A DNA stretch of 64,000 nucleotides, from assembly GCA_021904315.1 (NCBI GenBank), contig CM038919.1:14811666-14875665 (forward strand), in the 5' to 3' direction. Numbering within the stretch: position 1 is the first letter of the stretch; each line of letters opens with the position of its first letter. Below, piece by piece: positions 1 through 11,510 of the stretch. The notes beneath the pieces are model-generated. The model searched no databases, was not told the origin of the DNA, and saw only the letters and a list, made by a program, of their open reading frames with translations. A program made the position numbers and the translations under genes. Origin of the DNA: Sphagnum magellanicum (lineage: Eukaryota > Streptophyta > Sphagnopsida > Sphagnales > Sphagnaceae).

Positions 1-2935
1 CATGTGTTTATCTTCTGTAATTTGCCTCCACAAAGGGGAAAGATATATCTCATTTCAAGGAGGGATTCTTACTCTTTATACAGTTTGAACTAATTAACAG
101 GCGAGTTCATAAAGTCATACATGCAAAAGGTTGCATTCTATTTTCTTTAAATGCTTGTGGTCATTTATTTTTCCTTTCACACCCTGTGGGCACCTGATTG
201 ATACTTGCTGAGTATCACCAGGAAGTTTTTATTAAAAAAAGAGTGGTGGGCTAAACACCGTGTACATGCCCTCAAGCCGGGGGTTTCCTGAAATAAACCC
301 AACAATGAGTCCAAAGGGGAACAAGGAGCAAACGTCACAGACCCATTGCCGGCATGTTGCATGCTTGTTTGCATGGACCTATGCCGGAAAACTATAGCAA
401 AATACCATAGGATCATGGGCCCTATGTTAAAGGTCAAGGCTCCCTCCCAGTTCTCAATGTGCCTGATCTCAAGAGTCCAGTGAGTTCTCACAAAAGGTTT
501 ACACTATGAGAATCTGCCTGAAACCCTATACAAGTATCATGGGATTCTAATAACTGCCCAACATTGGTTACTAGTTATTACATAGCTAACCACCGTTATG
601 AGACAGGAACACAATGAAAAAGTGTAACCTGTCCATATACCATTCATCCTTCATGGTGCAATATTGATGGGTGGTGGTGCACTTTGACAGCTCCGTCATT
701 GTCCACATCAAACACAACCTATTGGACATAGTTAGAATCTGGAGTTCCAAAGAATTCCAAGTGCCAATGAAGCTTTTGATGCAGCTCCTGTAAAAGATAC
801 TATATCAACAACTCCCCAGTCATATTTGGTTGCTTTTAACAACCAAGTGTCAATGGGCACCAAAATCTAACTATTACACACATTACTACTTCAGTCATTC
901 AGTTTAGTGAAATCTTTTCAGTCCTTGATGTCCATTTGAATTCAAAATAAACCGGGGAGAGTGTCAACATGTTAGTTTGGGCCTATTGATTTTTGTATAG
1001 GGTAAGGTTCCCCATTCAGTTCATTGTAGTTCTTAGCTCCCAACCACAAGGGTATCCAATGATCTTGGCCACAACATTTCTGGTCTGGTCATGATTCCAT
1101 TGGGCACTGAAATAATGTAGGTGTAACCTTCCATCAGTTTTACATTGTTCATCAGCAACTAGCAAATTTGCCACCTACAGGAAGTGGACCACGGGTTGCC
1201 AGAATAACCATCAAGGACAGATGGCCAATGAGTGAGAAATCAGTTTGGATGTGTATTCATCAAGTTCATTCAGTGAACCCTAGGTGGTTGACTTGGAGTC
1301 ATTTATTATACAATGGAGGTGTTGGTTGGCCACTGATTTTGTTTTCCTCTACAAGTACAATGAATATGGCTTGCAATCACATAGACTTTTGTAATACTTA
1401 TTCTGAAAAAGAGGGGGAGAAGAACATTTATCCCCTAAAAGCCTAAGCCTCTATGCAATTAAAAGTGAATGTGTTTTTGACATTTATACTCTTTATTTTT
1501 TCAAAGGTAAATTGAATGTTAAATTTGACCAAATAAATAACTGTGCAGATGTAAAATCAGATAAGGCATGAGGATGCTTAAATTTTTTCATTCCCATCAA
1601 AATGGATAACCACCTAGTACCTGGCTCTTACATCCATAGACTTCAGTTCAAGCCAAAATTGTATCTGATATCCTACACAGATGTAAAGTCTCTTCCATTT
1701 GGACAGAGCCAACAAATAGTATGAAAAATATTTGGTAGAGATGGAAGTACTTAGGAGGGATGGCAAAAAGAGGTTATGAATTTCTTTTTAATAATGCAAT
1801 GATAATAATATTCGTTAAAATTTTGATGAAAGGAATTGAGTACACTTGAGGATCCCAGCCTTGCTACGTGAAATTTCAAAAGTGATGAGTTTTAAACAAT
1901 CCTATTTGAAGATAAATGTTCTCTCACCACAACAAACAAGTTGTGACAAGTCTTTTCACAAGCACGTCCTATCCTGAATTCAAACATCACCAAAATCACA
2001 ATTTCTGTGAATTAAGTATGAATTAAATTCATAGTGATGAAACCCTGCCAAACTTTATAGAAAGAAAACACCCACGAAAAGGGAGAGAAAAGGAACAAGG
2101 GGCCTGGACCAAAGTTGAGGCAAGCAAACAACCCAACAAAGGCAGGCCACCAGGAGGAAAGGGAACAACTAAGAACCAAACCCTAAGAACTGAACCTTCC
2201 ACCAGTCACATTAAACAAATCAACGGGAGATAAATCCGATAAAACTTCTAGTTTAGAAGAACCTTCCTTTATAATAACAATTTGTCTCAAAATGGAGGCA
2301 GCCTGTGCTCTTTGTAATCTCACTGACATTCTCTGTCTTAATGGAAAGTAACATTAACAAATGAAGATCTCTAATGCTTTTTTGCTATTTATGTCATGTT
2401 AGCACATGAATGAAAGAAGTTGTAGACCTAACTGTGAAAACACACAAAAATCTCTATGGCAAGAAGGAAAAACATACCCATTGTGTAACAATCATAAGAA
2501 AGTCCTTTCTTTAGTTGAGCTGCCAATGTTGCAATCATCCCACAAAAAAAATTTACCTATAATATTAGGTCTATTTGAATGAGGTCAACAATGATGACAT
2601 CAACCAATGTGTGAATGTTATTAATTGATGAAACAATGTTGACATGTTGATAAATTTTTTTAAAAAACATGAATTTTCTTGTGCAAAATATGAAACCACA
2701 CATCTTTCGCAATGAACACAAAAACATCTCAAAATCATAATACATTAACACTCACCTTGCTACTACCTCCAGACAATTTAAATATTAGGTGTTTGCACTA
2801 TGAAAAGAGTCCATGGATGAATACTCAAAAATGAAATGTGTACAGGCAATTGCTATATCATTTCCAAGTAAATGACCAATATCATAATTTCCAAGTATTC
2901 ATCCATGGAGTTTTTGGATTATCTGTATGTAAATT
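1..2935. other. No gene recognised
   Basis: AT-rich sequence with only short, unconvincing open frames on both strands. No recognisable protein domain, RNA gene or bounded repeat was seen by eye. Possible degenerate transposon sequence. Confidence 0.5.
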
Positions 2936-3393
2936 GTATTCATACATAGAAAGATGCTTGATATGAATGTTGTACCCGTATACTATTTTTGTACTTCATG
3001 CTGTGTGGATGAATACTACAAAGTACGAGGCCTTTTGAGAGAAGCTCGTGTGTGCTTCCGCTGGCTGCTGCTTTGTCCCTTGCACGGCGGCCCGACGTTG
3101 CCGTTTCCCGATCAGGGACTGTCAGAGAACGGGCCAGTCGGATGCGCGTACGCAGTACGTAGAAGAAGCCGGCTTCTCCACGTTCCATCATCCTTAGCGC
3201 TTACTCCATGTCCATGCACTCCATTTAGTGCATACAAAACGCTGGGCGACCTTCTCTCTGCTTTTAATTCGAAACACCGTCGGCCACAGGCTCATCAAAT
3301 TTGTATCTAGATCGGAATTGTTGGGTTTAGACTTTGTAGCTGAGAACAGTACATGTGAGGAACTCAACAAGATTTGCAAAAAGTGGTGCAGAG

Positions 3394-4864
3394 ATGAATA
3401 TGGGGAAGCTGGAGAGGACCCTGTTGGGTGTGGCGAGGCCGCAGCAGATATCTGTAGTAGTGGTGGTGATACTACTCATGGGGCCGCTGCTGTTGCTGCC
3501 TGGCGAAGTGGATGGTCAACTAAGCGTGAATTTCTATCAGAACACGGCTTGTAGTAACTTGGAGGCTGTGATTCAAACGGTGATGGTAGCCAAATTCCAA
3601 CAAGCGTCCACTTCTCCCGCTGCTATTCTTCGCTTGTTCTTCCACGACTGCATGGTCAATGTAAGCGCCGCTGCCGTATCCCATGCAGAGCTGCAGCTCC
3701 AAGTATATATCTCTCTCATGATGCAATGCAAATAATCCAGCTTCAGAACTTGCATTAATGATGCTCAGCAATCTTAGACCTTTTGATCGAGGTAGACTTT
3801 TTTGCAGGGCTGCGATGCTTCGGTGCTCATTGCATCGACGCCAGGAAACGTGGCTGAGAGGGACGCACCCATCAACCTCTCGTTGGCAGGGGACGGATTC
3901 GACGCTGTTACGCAGGCGAAAACGGCCTTGGAGAATATCTGTCCCGGAATTGTCTCGTGCGCAGATATTCTCGCCATTGCTACTCGTGATCTTGTCAGAA
4001 TGGTACAACCTGCATTCCTGCAATACTACTAGTTTTCCTCTGGCATCGATTTCTCTCCCCTCAAAAGCCTTGCATTTTTTGCTCTTTTGTCGCCTTATCA
4101 GAAGTCGCGAGATTCTGAACCTCGTGCAGCTGAGGATGCAGTTATTCTGGCTGTTGGGTTGTTGAAAATCATGAGTAGGTAGGAGGTCCAGCGTACCCTG
4201 TGCTCAAGGGGCGGAGAGACAGCAGGATATCAAGAGCCATTGATGCAACGGAGCAACTGCCGACTATCAATCTTACAATCAACCAGCTGAACGCTCTTTT
4301 CGGCTCCAAAGGCTTCTCCCAGCATGAAATGGTCACTCTCTCAGGTACACATGAGAACCGTCAGGCTGTTGAATCCTCCTTTCTTGCTTGTGATCACGGA
4401 AAAAATGAGTTGCAAAAAAACTAAACACTGCTTCATGTGCAGGGGGCCACACAATTGGGTTTGTCCACTGTGACCAGTTTTTGAATCGCATATATAATTT
4501 CAGTTCCACCTCACAAACGGACCCAACAATGAGTGCAACATTTGCACAACAGCTCAGGTTGTCATGCAGCCCTAATGTGTCAAATTCGGATCCGAATGTG
4601 GTGGTTTTCTTGGATCAGACAACATCCAATAGATTCGACAACGCCTACTACAAGAACACAGTGCAGGGAGAAGGTGTATTGACTACAGACCAGGAGCTTT
4701 TCACTGATCTCCGCACCAGATCTCAAGTAGTGGAGTACACAAAGTCCAATTCCCTCTTTGTTAGTGACTACGTTAATGTTATCACAAAGCTGGGGAGCTT
4801 GAAAGTTTTGACAGGGAGCCAAGGCGAGATCCGAAGAGCCTTAGATTGCTCTGTTGTGAATTGA
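3394..4864 (+). CDS. Class III (secretory) peroxidase, four exons
   Basis: Heme peroxidase that uses H2O2 to oxidise phenolics in the cell wall or apoplast (family knowledge). Exons are 3394-3660, 3808-4002, 4179-4344 and 4443-4864; all introns are GT-AG and the frame closes exactly at 349 residues plus TGA, within the family's usual length. Residues 19-35 form a hydrophobic signal core, with cleavage likely just before QLSVNFYQ (residue 42). The distal site is R80 and H84 in RLFFHDC, and the proximal heme ligand is H212 in SGGHTIG. The expected cysteines (53, 86, 91, 134, 140, 219 and one near the C-terminus) are present. GFVHC...RIYNFS and a C-terminal GEIRR resemble the Arabidopsis PER16/45/51/73 group (recalled, not searched). 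A second ATG at 3400 has a better context (A at -3, G at +4) and would remove two residues. The usual LPxP proline region reads LPTIN, and FHDCF reads FHDCM. No clear TATA box was seen upstream. Confidence 0.95.
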
Positions 4865-4993
4865 GGGATTCTCTTGCCCATAGTGTAACATCCACGTTTG
4901 ACAGTTCTTGAGTAACAGCAACAAAAACTGAGTCTGGAATAATCACAATTCAAAGCTTCCAGATTAAAAGTGCTCAGAGACTGTAGCCAAGAC

Positions 4994-5033
4994 ATATATA
5001 TATATATCTCTATTTAGGGTTTAGGGTTTAGGG
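4994..5033 (+). repeat. TA microsatellite next to three telomere-type TTTAGGG units
   Basis: A (TA)n run at about 4994-5006 is followed by three perfect TTTAGGG units at 5013-5033, the plant telomere motif. It lies about 150 bases past the peroxidase stop. It may be a tiny interstitial telomeric patch or a telo-box-like element; three units are too few to decide. Confidence 0.8.
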
Positions 5034-5040
5034 TTTTGTC

Positions 5041-7270
5041 AGTTGTAAACCCTATCTCTATTTCAGTTGTCAAACATGGCCAGCTTTCCTCATTGTAGTT
5101 AAACACCACAAGACTCTAGTGTGGAGTACTCAGAGATGATTAGTAACATGTGTTGAACATGTGGAGAAGATGAATAATGATGTGGGACTCCTGTTGTCAA
5201 AGTCTTGAAACAATCTGTTAACTTCACCCAGTTCATAATCTGGTGGTAAATAAGAACATTTCAAGAGAAAGCTGCTCTTTGAGTGCATGTTTTTGCATAT
5301 CCATGATGTTGTGCTTTGAATTGCAAATTAGTTAACCGGTGATTCTAGTGCATCCACAGAGGCAAAGATGAATTTCTTACATTCCATTGCACATGTAGTC
5401 TATCCATGAACTGAGAATACATAGATAAACTTTTACTCCAAATCAGGCATGCAATTTGGCTCCAAATGATCTCACTTGCATTCTTGGTTCTAGGATATGG
5501 TTGATTTCTGAAATTTGGGCTTTCTGTCTGGAAGAACATTTGCAAGTCAAATCATCACTTGTATTGGCAACTAATATGATGTGTTGTGATAGAGAACAAA
5601 GTCCTTGCAGACAGTAGATACAAAACCTAAATTTAAAGTTTTGCAGGTGACCCTATAACAGATACACAGATCTCAAGTTCAAATCCATTTCAACTGTATA
5701 GCATGTTACAGTGAGTCTCAAAACTTTATTGCAGAGGTCATCTGAGGCGTTTGAATATGGGAATTTATCATATGAGCTGTGTTTGAGCCCACTAACTGTG
5801 CCACTTACTGGACCATTATGTTATGTCATGTATCATTTGATCACAAAAGTATTGAAGTCCAAAGGCAGATACTTGAAGGATGATCCTAGGTGTCTAGAAC
5901 AAGGACTCATGTGGGGATTAGACACCACAATCTGGATTTGAATTTGGTTTGTCCATCTAGTTAGCAATCTGGAATATGGACATGACACTACTTCATGTTT
6001 ATGTGGGGACTATTATGTCAGATGCAATCTGGAATCCTTGGATTTGGTTTCTCCACGTATAAGTTAACAATCTGGAGCTTGGAAATGACACTAGCTTCAA
6101 GTTTGGATTCCTATTCGAAGTCCAAGAGAGAGAGGGGAGCATCTGAAAGAATTTTTCCTTGAGTTTTCATGGCTGAAAAGAGACCACAAAAGGTGAAGTA
6201 AGGGATAATTGAAGCAAAGTACATGTATTCACAATGGGAAAACCAGACCTCTCTGCATTAAGACAAATTATAACCCTGAATAATTGGCTCGGAAGCATGG
6301 TTTGATCAACCACATGACCATATCTTGTGTATTGCAGAAGTAAAAGTATTCAAAACCAGAAAGTATTCCAAGGTGTCAGTTTGGCCAACAAATTCATTTT
6401 GAGCCTATTCTAACAGTGTGAAAATTTTGACATCTTACAATGGCCATTGTACCATCACAACAGTTGTGGCAACAACAATCTCATGTCATGCAAATTGTTG
6501 GGCATAATTGCTGAAAGTGATATCAAATTAAAATGGATCACAAGCTGTCTAAAGGGGCAACACAATTCACCTACATACATAGGTCCACCTAGCATCACTA
6601 GTTCAAAGGAAAAAAATTGTGCATTTCTGAAGAAGCTGGGCTTACAAGACTTGCAACTTGCAAGGCAATTGAAACAATCAGCTCATAGAATTATTAACCT
6701 CTTGGATCACATAGTATTTAATAGTGGGTTGAGAATCCAGGCTATGACCACAAGGGAGACTTACATAGGCTGGCTGACAACACATTTCTGGTTTTTAGAC
6801 CCTCTGATGCCAGTTTTGGAAACCTCAGCTGGATATCTCAGTCTGTTCCTTTGACCTTAAGAGGAATGTACAACAATAGATCTAGGTCCATGTTACAACC
6901 AAGAGAGTTCAAGCCTGAGAATTGATAATACTTGAATATATGTGAAATATATGCCTCAAGAAAGCCTACATATACATGCAACTTTATTGCTTCAAACTGA
7001 GACATTACTTGCAGCAGTCACATAAAATGCTCAAATCCACCCATGAACATCTTTGGATCCTCCTCAATGTAAAACCTTTTTTCCTCATCTAAACAAAATC
7101 TGCTTGAACAGAATGGGATTTGCTGACAAGGACCAGACTAAAATTATATTAAATCTAGAAATCTCAAGGCTACTCAGATCAATCTAATAGAGAGAACTCA
7201 GGCTATGGAGAATCCTGTTCTGCATTGGGGGCTGCAAAGAAATTTCCTGTTCTAGGGTGATAGCTTGGAT
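5041..7270. other. No gene recognised
   Basis: Intergenic. The longest frame, 6447-6854 (+, 135 codons), shows no domain, signal peptide or splice context that supports it as a gene. Confidence 0.45.
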
Positions 7271-7274
7271 GTTT

Positions 7275-7890
7275 GAGATGGAATTAAGAAAGGATGCATG
7301 ATCAAGCTCCACAATTCAATTCACACACCCCAAGCTTCAGATCCAACTATCCAATGTTCAAGAATCCAATGAGAAATCATGTAGTAATATTCTTGGCCGG
7401 GATCCAATATGCCTAACCATGGTGCCCTGTGTTAAACACTGTTCTGAAATTCAAAACTTTCAACAATGGCACAACTTTCAAGCCTTCTAGCTTGACTGAG
7501 AAACTGCTTTGTACTTCCACAAGCTCATACTCGAACTTCTTTGCCTCAGCATTTACGGAGACTGACTTCTTGTTCCAGATTTTGTACAAAGTCCAGACGT
7601 CACCTTCTCTTGGGTAGAGCTTGACAACACTCCTAGCTATCCTCGCCTTGACTCTGGAAAAATGCAGGAAGGCTTTGTACAGTGATGAAATTTTTCCTGA
7701 ACTCACCACTCAAAACAAAAAGGTTTGCAGATCATTTCACTAAGCAAGTTTAAGGAAGTACAGCTCCAAAAGGTTCAAGTCATTCAACACAAATCTGTAA
7801 GGGCTTTCTCACAATCTTGCAAATGTGGTCATAAAATCAGGGTATCCCATCCTGGTGTTCATAGAGTGCCCAGTATTGATCAATCATGAT
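7275..7890 (-). pseudogene. DUF3444-domain relic (DnaJ-associated type)
   Basis: Read on the minus strand, successive pieces match the order of a DUF3444 domain, which in plants commonly follows a J-domain in DnaJ-like proteins of uncertain function. From high to low coordinates they are: a WALYEHQDG...FY block (about 7885-7800, family form IWALYDDEDGMPRFY); a SGEFRKN block; KLYPREGDVWTLYKIWN (about 7630-7570); FEYELVEV; and a FSHW...ELNCGA-like tail (family FSHxVPS...ELDPA). The pieces lie in different frames and are broken by several stops, so no intact product is possible. No J-domain was found upstream (8.0-8.3 kb). I regard it as a fragment of a dead copy or captured gene piece. The assignment rests on recalled family consensus, not a search. 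Confidence 0.7.
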
Positions 7891-8356
7891 TTGGCTCTTC
7901 GTGGAATGCTCATAAAACTCATGAAAATGAGAGCTCTATTTGTCCAAACTCTCATTGGTAATCACAGCTTTGAGCATCTGCTGAGCCATCTGATGAAGTC
8001 TGCAATAATGAATTGCATTCAGAACCTGATTTCCTTTGTCTTTTGGTGCTGGTGCTATTTCCAACTCACACTTTCTTTGTACAACACTAATGGAGATGAA
8101 AGACAAAGTTGTCTTCTCATTTTGCTTGGAGTAAGATTGAGAGCTCATTACATGATTGGTATCCAAGCTTTTGCCACTGGGTGATTTCTTCACAAGCCTT
8201 TTTTGGCTTTTGTTTGATATGTTGCACCCATATTTTTCCCTGCCACATCAAATGGAACTTCAAGATTTTAACAACTTCCATTCATTTCATTCCAAATCAT
8301 GTCAACATCTTCCTCCTCCTCACATATTCTATACAAGTTCTTTACACATTCCTTAA

Positions 8357-8506
8357 GGGTGAAAGCACAATAAGTAGATCAAAAACGTGGTCTTTCACAA
8401 TTAATCATTTGACATTCACATGTAAGAACATCTCCAAAGGTGCCCCCATTTTGGTTGATATCAATATTCAATATAAAGATATAAGTGTTCCCTCACCCCA
8501 CCCTCC
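8357..8506 (+). mobile_element. MITE, Harbinger/Tourist-like, first of a tandem pair
   Basis: About 150 bp starting GGGTGAAAGCACA and ending CCCCACCCTCC, flanked by TAA (8354-8356 and 8507-8509), the TWA target duplication typical of PIF/Harbinger elements. Its neighbour at 8510-8662 is a clearly related copy. The ends are only partly inverted. Confidence 0.55.
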
Positions 8507-8509
8507 TAA

Positions 8510-8662
8510 AGGGCGAAAGCACAGTCAAGTAGACCCAAAAAAAATAGTTTTTCACAATTAATCATCTTACGTTCACAAGTAAGAACATCTCTAGCAATGC
8601 CCCTCATTTGGGCTATTAGTATCAATATCCAATATAAAGATAAGTGTTCTCTCGCTCCACCC
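8510..8662 (+). mobile_element. MITE, second copy of the tandem pair
   Basis: Begins AGGGCGAAAGCACAGTCAAG and ends CGCTCCACCC. It shares long blocks with 8357-8506, for example CACAATTAATCAT and GTAAGAACATCTC. The two copies abut across one TAA, so either one inserted next to the other or the unit was duplicated. Confidence 0.55.
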
Positions 8663-10892
8663 ATAAACATGAATTTTGAACAATATTTTACCATGACACC
8701 AAATATCAACACCTAGGCCAATCACTATGACTAGTCATTTAAAGCTAATGATATTTTAATACTACCCCTATGGAAGAGTGCAAATAGTATTTTGGAATGC
8801 CACAATGAATTTTCATAAGATTGTGTCATTCTTTCTCCTCCAATTTAGTGATACAATACACTGCTGGAGATGCTCTAAGCATGAAAGTAGCACAATACCT
8901 GCTCTTATCATAATACCAAAACTTTCCAAGCCCCAAGTTATTGATCTCACAAAATGGAAACCTAATGTTTGAGAAATAATCACATCATAAATTTGTATAT
9001 AAAAGATATGTTTGAAGACATCTGTGTAATCGATGTTAAAACCTACTTTCATTCCCCACAGAATGAGAGAACAAAAATTTATAGGTTAGATGCTTCACAA
9101 AGCCTTTAATATAATTAAAGGCTCCATTTTTTTTTATGATTTAGATTTTATTTTTTAACCTACTTGCACCTACTTTTATAAAAATGGACATTAGAAAAAA
9201 TAGATTTTGAAGTGCTTTAATTTCATAATTGCCTACTTTATTAAAAAAAAAAATTGAATATTTTTCCATAAAATCAAGAATCACAATAACTTCAATATTT
9301 TAACCTAATCACATGTTTAAAAATTTTATGATACATTTTGTGGTACTTGCCATTCAACAAAAAATAAATACGTTGACTAATTTACATGATTGGAGCAAAA
9401 CTAATTACAACCTCACTCCATCAAACTTTTGATTTAATCTTGGAACAATAGCTAGAAGACAAGCTCAACTTTGTCAACATAATTCCCACCTTCTAATATC
9501 AATCTCTATCATTTCCAACTCATTGCAAAAGGAGGCCTAATAAGGCTTAATTTGTGATGAAACTTGTTTTGAAAGGGGTGATTTGTTGATGGGAAAATAT
9601 CAATGTTTTCCTCTCATTGCAAATTGCTACTCTTTAGCCTCCAAGTCACTTTGTTTGTAAGCTTTGTCATCATCTATGCTCTTTTCAAGATTAAAAAACT
9701 TGACCTTCACACAATCAAGTTCACAATCTAGCTTTAATTTTTCGTACATGAATTTTAAAATTTCCAACAATTCATATTTTGGTTGAACTCCTTCCAAAGC
9801 AATTCAGAGGTTTGAACATGGTAGGTGAATTCAAACATTTTTACATTGTCTACCTAGATGCAAGTTGTATCAACCCAAAGCACAAGGCATAAGTGCCCTA
9901 CTCCCAAGCTTTACCTAGCATAATATCCAAGGTGGGCCCACACAGGAAGTCAATCCCACTTGTACAACAGAATATTACATAATTCATAAATTCCTATTGT
10001 ACAAAAACATTTCTAATTTCCCATTGTATAGGCAAGAGGACCTATTGGATAGATGGGTGTTGCTAAGGAACAATTCAAGAATGAAACAGGTTATTGAACA
10101 AGGTTAGTAAATTAACCTCTTATATGGCATCTTGTGGATGAAACTACTTGTTGGATTTGAATCCCAAACATGAATTTATCGTTGAAATGAATATCATGAT
10201 TTTAAAGTTTTACTTACAATGGTTTTTTGCTAACAATGGTTGATTTTTAAATTTCTAATTACAATTATATCTTTTTCTAACAATTGTGAGGCTTTCAGTT
10301 TTCTTACAATTTATAGTTTACCATGAATCTTTTAAAATCAAGACAAATCTACCATTGGATTAGTAAAAAAATCCTTAATCAAGTCAACCATGTTAGAATC
10401 AACTAGTCCAAAATGATGGTTTGCTCAAATTCACCAAATAAAATATGAAGATCTATATTTTGACTGATTTTTTTCAATCATATAAACCACCATTTTGGAT
10501 AATGAATTACAATTGCAATAACATATAAATGAAATCATCTCAAGGCCACATTCTAATTTCAAGAATGGTTTTGTCATGGTCTATTCCACTTTTGGAAAAA
10601 CTTTTGGAAAAACAATGTCATTTAATACGTGTGTCCAAAATCTTTAAACCCAAAATTGCATAATGTGCCAAGTTCCAACTACCAATTATATCTTTTATCA
10701 AATCTTCATTATCACTAGTGTAATATGTGTCTTTGGCCCAAGTGTGAATTGGTTACCCAACTAATTTTTCCTTGCAAAATCATTTTTTGTAATTTAATTA
10801 AATTTCCAGTCACAAAACCTATTCAAAATTCAGTATCTCTTGCACCTTATGTCTAAAAAGGTTTCAAATCACCTTTGCAACAATACCAAGAG
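8663..10892. other. No gene recognised
   Basis: AT-rich spacer with homopolymer runs and no supported coding, RNA or repeat feature. Confidence 0.5.
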
Positions 10893-11510
10893 CACACCCA
10901 GGTGCGATCACAATCAAATGAACCAACGATGACAAAGGATTTAAGGATTGCAATCTTTTTTTTTGGTCATTTTCACTTTCTCATAGAAAGGTTTTTTTGG
11001 ATGAAATGTTTTGCAATATGTTATTAAAAATACATATAATTTCGTCAATACAATCATATTTTTAAAAATAACTTTTGATGAATAACTAAAATGTTTTTAA
11101 AGTGTACATATTCTACCAAATTATGCATTTCATTTTTTTAAATTATCTTAATTTAAAATTGTGAGTGTTTTTTGAGTGTGGGTAATCAATTAACATCATC
11201 CAAATTTTTTTCTCATCAAAATTCCATTATTAAAAGAGTCTTTAGCTTAGTAATTTCCAAAATTGACTTTTTTTATGCAAATATTGTTCAAATTCAAAGG
11301 TCCTTTATTAAAACCAAAACCCAAAATAATTTTCAATTTTTATTTTGAATTCCTCAACACTCATATTAGTCATTTAGCACAACTTCCCATGATTACCATG
11401 ACATTAAAATGGCACCACAAAAACATATTAACAAAATTACAATATTGAAAAAAATTTGGTGATCATCCAACATGGTTTTTGGCTCATTTGATTATGACTG
11501 CACCCACCCA
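10893..11510 (+). mobile_element. Dispersed inverted-terminus element, copy 1
   Basis: A block of about 620 bp with inverted ends: left GGTGCGATCACAATCAAATG, and right, on the complement, GGTGCAGTCATAATCAAATG. The whole block matches the reverse complement of copy 2 (18015-20239) outside the latter's insertions. It lacks about 170 bp that copy 2 (18370-18540) and copy 4 carry. It has no coding capacity and looks like a non-autonomous DNA transposon of unknown superfamily. Confidence 0.75.

Noticed and set aside
3520..4023. 167-codon open frame antisense to the peroxidase
   Set aside because: Shadow of the peroxidase exons; no domain and it crosses well-supported splice sites.
6447..6854. 135-codon plus-strand open frame
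   Set aside because: No recognised motif and no coding-like composition.
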